NCBI RefSeq assembly: GCF_027920545.1
Contig: NZ_CP115859.1
Span: 744,001 to 808,000 of the forward strand
DNA from: Chryseobacterium camelliae
GTDB lineage: Bacteria > Bacteroidota > Bacteroidia > Flavobacteriales > Weeksellaceae
DNA: 64,000 nt
Reading direction: 5' to 3'
A program made the translations under genes and the position numbers. The stretch's first letter is position 1. Each line of letters starts with the position of its first letter. A model generated the notes under the pieces. That model was not told the DNA's origin. It saw nothing but the letters and a program-made list of their open reading frames with translations, and searched no databases. Shown here in pieces: positions 59,574 through 64,000 of the stretch.

Positions 59574-62500
59574 TCATTCCAAAATCTGAATATTGGTTCC
59601 CTTTGTATGACTATTCATCTGCGGTGCATAATAATTCTGCATTGTAGTAATCCCATTTGAGAACTTTCCTGATGCGTTGGCAACATAATCATATTCAAAC
59701 ACATATTTCCCTTTTGGCATATATTGAATATAAAAATTTGTAGACGCATCTTTAGTAGATTGATAATATCCTAAATTATTTTTCCACTGATATCCTGAAA
59801 GTACTTCGATAGGTTCAAACCCGGCAGCTCTCATATCTTTGATATGAATAAATTCCATGGGACGATCGGTGTTTACAATCATTCTTACCGTTACTTTATC
59901 ACCAACTTTCAATGGTGTCTCGGAAGATATTTTCTGTAATTCTTCACCGTTTACTGTTTTTATCTTTTTGTACAGTTCTTTAGTAATTGAAATGTAGTTT
60001 TCAGAAGATTTTATTTTATCCAGATCTTCATAATATTGCCAGAACAATCCACCCTGAACAATTCCCGGACCCGGTTTTGTCACGGTTACTGTTGCCAGGT
60101 TTTTATCAACAACATCAGTTTTCACAGAAGATTTTACATATCCTGTTACCTGAGTTTCGGGTTTCAGTTCTTTTCCGCCCCAAACAATGGTTGCCTGATC
60201 ACTGTCTGCGCTCGTCCATGATTTTCCTGAGTTCAAGATGGTGAAAATAACTTCTGACGTTCCTCTTGAACTTCCCCAGGAATTCACTTCTTTTTGAGTG
60301 ATCAGCCAGATTTTCATGTCTTCGATAAATTTCTGATCGTTTGGTTTTAAAGTATTGAAAGCTTCCAACGCTCCTGCATGATTCACTACTTTTGAATTGA
60401 ACCAGCCCCAGTCATCCAGATTTTGTTTCCAGTACACTCCTTGTGTTTTTGAGTTTACAGAAGTTTCTTTTAGATAGGTCATTAATTTATTCGAAACATC
60501 TTTCAAACCATAATCATTCATTAATAAAGCTGCTCTGTGCAATCCGAAGAACGTAAAATCTGTAATTTTTGCCGTTTTCGCTTTTTGCTTTACCAATGAT
60601 TTCAAGGTTGCCCTTTTACCTTTTAACGGATATTGTTTTTCCCAGTAATTCCGGGTATCCAGATAATCTATCGCCCAGTTGCTCCAAGCATTATCTTTCT
60701 TCACCTCCCAATATTTACCGATTTCATTGTCTACATATTTCACCAAATTTCCAACCAATTCTTTTTGTTCTGAACTTTGATAATCTTTCACATTATCTTT
60801 CAGCCAGGCATTTATTTTCCCTAAGTTTTTAAGAATGTACAACGAAGTTGAATAAGAGCTCGGATAACCTTGATACCAAGAGAAACCTCCGTCAGGATTT
60901 TGCAGTTTTTTGAAATCATCCCAATCTCCCTGAATGGTATTTCTCATCGTATTGACATCAAATAAAAGCGATAGTTTCGTCATTTGTTCACTTTCATTTT
61001 TACTTTCCAATACCCAAGGTGTTTCTTCCAGTAATAGCTGCTTCAATTCCTGATTCTTTTCAAGATTTGAATTTAATAATCCTTTATTCTGATATTCTTC
61101 AAATACAGTTTTCATCTTTGGATTTGCCTTGAAAATTTCAGAAGCCAAAACATCGGCAAACCATTTATTGAAAATCACATCGGCAGAATTATTCTGATCG
61201 TTTTTAAGACTCGGAAGTGCAAACATGATTTCCCAGATCGGATTAGTCGTCAGTTCCAAAGTATTTGAAACATTGGAAATCGTAGTTGAAGCTGCATTTT
61301 TAAGATTCTCCAGCTCAAAAGTTTTAGTCTCTCCTTCTTTCACAAAAACCGGAACCGCATCTGTCACCAACATTCTGTTCGGTAAAACAGCAACCGCGTT
61401 TTGTTCTCCGTCAGAATATTGTCCTGCTTTTGCAATAACTTTTAGAATGATCGAAGAAACATTATTCGGCACTTTGAGTTTCCATGTTAGCACAGAATTT
61501 CCGTTTTCATCTACTGAAAAAGCCTGTTCTTTATTATACCCTGAAACCGCCGTTAATGTACTTAACCCAAATTTTTCTGAAATATCTTCATTGGTAAAGG
61601 CGTCAAAAACCTGTAACTGAGCAGAACCATTCAGTTTTTTATTCGTTAAATTTGAAAGCTTAGACTGAAGATTAAGCTCATCTCCTTCTCTTAAAAATCT
61701 TGGATAATTCGGCGTTACCGAGAATTCTTTCTGAGTCACCACTTCTTTTTCCAATGTTGCCGATCTGGCATTTTTTGTATGGGCAAGGAACATCAGCTTC
61801 CATTTTGTAAGTGCTTCCGGAGAAGTAAATTCGAAGCTTACATTCCCTTCCGAATCTGTTTTTAAATCCGGGTAGAAGAAAGCGGTTTCGTTGAGATTTT
61901 GACGAACCGGAACTTTACTCAAATCAGCTTGCGGTGGAGTCTCCATTTTTGGAGCTTTTACCGCTTCGGGAACTACATTTTGCCTAACATCTATCATCGC
62001 ATCATTAACTATTGCTTCTTTTGCTATTGCAACACTTCTTTTTACCCCTTCTATTGGTGGTGGAGGTGGCGGAGTATAAGCTGCAGCTTTTACCCCTTCC
62101 TGATTCGAAAAGCCTGTGGTCGTTTCAAGCAGACGCTCATTCATCCATAATACACTTGCATCAAACCAATCAAAACCGGGGACTTCTACTTGCTTTCCGT
62201 TACTATATTCCAATCTTTTCTGATAATATTTTTGAAGAAGATATTGTCTGATATCATAAGAGGTTACGATTGAAGTCGGGACATAAAAATTATACCAGCT
62301 AAATCGATTAGCAGCAAATTTATCCAACGACATATCATACATATTAGCCAAAACTTCTGCACTGATTTTCTCCTTTCCATTGCCTAAAACTTTTACAGAC
62401 CATTTTTCTTTTGAATTTGGTTGAATTTTATCCCTGAAAGTAATAGTTTCTATTTTTATTGATTTTTCTTCAGCATCTTTTATGTCGAGATTTACAGATT

Positions 62501-64000
62501 GTGTCTGAACATCATTAAATGCAACAATCTGGAACTGAACATTCAGTGCTTGTACATTTTTATCTTTCGGAATTTCTGCTGTGTATTCCAGGATTCCGTT
62601 TTTAAACTGCTGTATTTCTGAAATTGTTTTTCCCGATCCGTCCTGAACAAAAACATTCACCAAAGCATCAGGAATCGAAGAATACACATAAAAAACAGCC
62701 TTCTCCCCTCTTACAAATTCCTTTTTCGGCTCCAACACTGTAAGGAATGTTTTTTGATTGGATGCTAAGGAATTTTTATTCCAAACGCTGAAATTCTGTA
62801 CGGTTTTTATCGTGTCTTTGCCTTCAATATTATATAATTCAAGCAAATATTCTCCTGCTTCCAGTTTTCCAAGATCAAGAGATTCTTCATTACGGGTTGC
62901 TCCATTCAGAATGGCAGATGAAACTTTAAAGTTTTTAGCCTCATCATTTTTATCATACAGATCATGCGAGAATTTACTGATGAATTCTTCTTTTGAATAT
63001 TTCGGTAAATTCTGAAGTTCAGATTTAAAATTATTTCTAAAAATCCTGTCAGGAGATTGAAGTTTCGAAAGTTTTACCTGATAAGATTTTTTAAGGAGCT
63101 GTTCGTTATAATTTTTGGTTTCAACCTTTACTTTTACATTTTCACCGGAGAAAACATTTTGAATTCCTTCAGCTTGTATGTAATGAGAAACCGAAGACAC
63201 TTTCAGTTCGGTGTCTGCTGTTTGTGTTTCGCCATTAATATCGGTTACGGAAGCATTAATCTCATAATTATCAATTTGAATGCCTTCCAGTTTTTCATCT
63301 TTTTTAAGATCAAGCCTGATGATAAATTCTCCTTTTTCATTGGTTTTTGCCTCTCCTAAAATTGAATTTTCATTATCATTATCCTGTGGGTACCAACTAA
63401 AATATCTCCAACGAATGTTTCGTTTTCTAATTTCATAGTTGACCGTTGTGTTACTCAAAGCAACTCCCGAAAACATGATGGCCTTACCTTTCAGATTGAT
63501 CGTCTGCCCGTACTTATATTCCTCTTTTACAGGATCAAAAGTTACTTCAAACTTGGGTCTTTTATATTCTTCCACCCTGAAATTATGATATCCGTTGTTT
63601 TCTGAAGTTCTCAGATAAAATGTTCCGTTCAGCTTACCTTTCGGGAGCATAAAACTTCCATGATAAGAACCAAATTCATTGGTGGTGAACGTCTGTGAAG
63701 AAACTTCCTGCCCGTTTGCATCCTGAAGCGTTATTTTTTGTTGTAATCCCGCTACAACGGATTCAATTTCTTGATCACGCTGCGTGTTGATTACTTTAAA
63801 ATAAATGGTTTGCCCCGGTCTGTAAATCGCCCGGTCTGTAAAAATCTGAGCTTTACTCGTCTTGGTTTGTTTGTTTTGATTGGTAGTCTCAGCATATCCG
63901 TTTCCATAAATTTCCATCATCTGAAAATCATTGGTATTTGGCTGCCTGATTAAAAAAGTCCTGTAATATTCTTTATTAGCTGTCGTCGGAAACCTGAAAA
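59574..64000 (-). CDS. Alpha-2-macroglobulin family protein, N-terminus cut by the window edge
   Basis: About 1475 C-terminal residues are visible; the frame remains open to base 64000 and continues upstream of the Met at 63920. MG-type beta-sandwich domains (TDRAIYRPGQTIYFKVINTQ, GSYHGSFMLPKGKLNGTFYL, VEEYKRPKFEVTFDP, TFLTVLEPKKEFVRGEKAVF), then a proline-rich insert (YTPPPPPPIEG, about 61980-62090) and ETAFFYPDLKTDSEGNVSFE, then the helical thioester-like domain (GDWDDFKKLQNPDGGFSWYQ) and a receptor-binding-like C-terminal domain. Bacterial relatives trap proteases in the periplasm. At the usual place of the GCxEQ thioester the sequence is LPSLKNDQNNSADVIFNKWF, with no Cys. Confidence 0.92.
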   Translation of the reverse strand, partial: FRFPTTANKEYYRTFLIRQPNTNDFQMMEIYGNGYAETTNQNKQTKTSKAQIFTDRAIYRPGQTIYFKVINTQRDQEIESVVAGLQQKITLQDANGQEVSSQTFTTNEFGSYHGSFMLPKGKLNGTFYLRTSENNGYHNFRVEEYKRPKFEVTFDPVKEEYKYGQTINLKGKAIMFSGVALSNTTVNYEIRKRNIRWRYFSWYPQDNDNENSILGEAKTNEKGEFIIRLDLKKDEKLEGIQIDNYEINASVTDINGETQTADTELKVSSVSHYIQAEGIQNVFSGENVKVKVETKNYNEQLLKKSYQVKLSKLQSPDRIFRNNFKSELQNLPKYSKEEFISKFSHDLYDKNDEAKNFKVSSAILNGATRNEESLDLGKLEAGEYLLELYNIEGKDTIKTVQNFSVWNKNSLASNQKTFLTVLEPKKEFVRGEKAVFYVYSSIPDALVNVFVQDGSGKTISEIQQFKNGILEYTAEIPKDKNVQALNVQFQIVAFNDVQTQSVNLDIKDAEEKSIKIETITFRDKIQPNSKEKWSVKVLGNGKEKISAEVLANMYDMSLDKFAANRFSWYNFYVPTSIVTSYDIRQYLLQKYYQKRLEYSNGKQVEVPGFDWFDASVLWMNERLLETTTGFSNQEGVKAAAYTPPPPPPIEGVKRSVAIAKEAIVNDAMIDVRQNVVPEAVKAPKMETPPQADLSKVPVRQNLNETAFFYPDLKTDSEGNVSFEFTSPEALTKWKLMFLAHTKNARSATLEKEVVTQKEFSVTPNYPRFLREGDELNLQSKLSNLTNKKLNGSAQLQVFDAFTNEDISEKFGLSTLTAVSGYNKEQAFSVDENGNSVLTWKLKVPNNVSSIILKVIAKAGQYSDGEQNAVAVLPNRMLVTDAVPVFVKEGETKTFELENLKNAASTTISNVSNTLELTTNPIWEIMFALPSLKNDQNNSADVIFNKWFADVLASEIFKANPKMKTVFEEYQNKGLLNSNLEKNQELKQLLLEETPWVLESKNESEQMTKLSLLFDVNTMRNTIQGDWDDFKKLQNPDGGFSWYQGYPSSYSTSLYILKNLGKINAWLKDNVKDYQSSEQKELVGNLVKYVDNEIGKYWEVKKDNAWSNWAIDYLDTRNYWEKQYPLKGKRATLKSLVKQKAKTAKITDFTFFGLHRAALLMNDYGLKDVSNKLMTYLKETSVNSKTQGVYWKQNLDDWGWFNSKVVNHAGALEAFNTLKPNDQKFIEDMKIWLITQKEVNSWGSSRGTSEVIFTILNSGKSWTSADSDQATIVWGGKELKPETQVTGYVKSSVKTDVVDKNLATVTVTKPGPGIVQGGLFWQYYEDLDKIKSSENYISITKELYKKIKTVNGEELQKISSETPLKVGDKVTVRMIVNTDRPMEFIHIKDMRAAGFEPIEVLSGYQWKNNLGYYQSTKDASTNFYIQYMPKGKYVFEYDYVANASGKFSNGITTMQNYYAPQMNSHTKGTNIQILE

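Noticed and set aside
61980..62090. Proline-rich stretch in the macroglobulin as a frameshift or separate gene
   Set aside because: The frame runs through without a stop and the insert sits at a normal variable position of the family.
1..64000. Prophage or integrative conjugative element
   Set aside because: No integrase, transposase, portal, tail, relaxase or tra-like gene was seen; accessory content is limited to short cassettes and repeats.

Overview
The window looks like chromosomal DNA from a Bacteroidota bacterium, most probably Chryseobacterium or a close Weeksellaceae relative. The evidence is AT-rich DNA, promoters of the TTG / TAnnTTTG type instead of E. coli-type boxes, secreted proteins that nearly all carry Gln right after the predicted signal-peptide cleavage site, a SusC/SusD pair, a class A beta-lactamase of the CIA/CGA kind, and lineage-typical families (DUF6261, CHENW-motif plug proteins, flavobacterial intergenic palindromes). 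No tRNA, rRNA, CRISPR array, integrase or transposase was seen.

Layout. 1-5340: a gene start cut by the window edge, a periplasmic thiol peroxidase, two paralogous CHENW/plug membrane proteins, a TPR protein, an SDR-type protein, and a DUF6261 gene with a decayed tandem neighbour. 5340-8790 is the accessory part: nested foldback repeats, a DUF6624 membrane protein, a degenerate copy of the hutU 3' end, and a two-gene Septu-type anti-phage cassette (PtuA ATPase plus PtuB HNH nuclease). 8789-14490: urocanase, a DUF559 nuclease sitting between direct repeats, small hypothetical genes, Pcm and a Gfo/Idh/MocA oxidoreductase. 14785-20500: a GH5-CBM glucanase, the beta-lactamase followed closely by a small secreted protein and 3-hydroxybutyryl-CoA dehydrogenase, a polytopic membrane protein and a small acidic protein. 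20560-32270: housekeeping (pheT, dnaN, dgkA, purL, purB) with small secreted proteins. 32411-42172: a polysaccharide utilisation locus (SusC, SusD, GH144, an alpha/beta-hydrolase, GH3) that most likely handles a beta-glucan, with beta-1,2-glucan the best guess. 42412-55149: DUF4197, DUF493, an ArsC-like protein, a deoxynucleoside kinase, a tandem pair of glutaminyl-peptide cyclotransferase lipoproteins, VOC and SRPBCC small proteins, a CPA1 antiporter, a bestrophin and a DUF2490 protein. 55291-58892: a TolC / HlyD / ABC-2 permease export set. 59043-64000: an ecotin next to a large alpha-2-macroglobulin-family protein that runs off the window.

How the parts connect. The clearest accessory system is the Septu pair, inserted against the hutU 3' end and bracketed by repeats, with a degenerate copy of the hutU end on its far side. 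The clearest metabolic unit is the PUL. The paired glutaminyl cyclases fit the many secreted proteins with Gln at +1, because they would cyclise that Gln. The ecotin and macroglobulin pair looks like an envelope anti-protease unit. All functions are read from sequence motifs and memory of the families; no database search was run.
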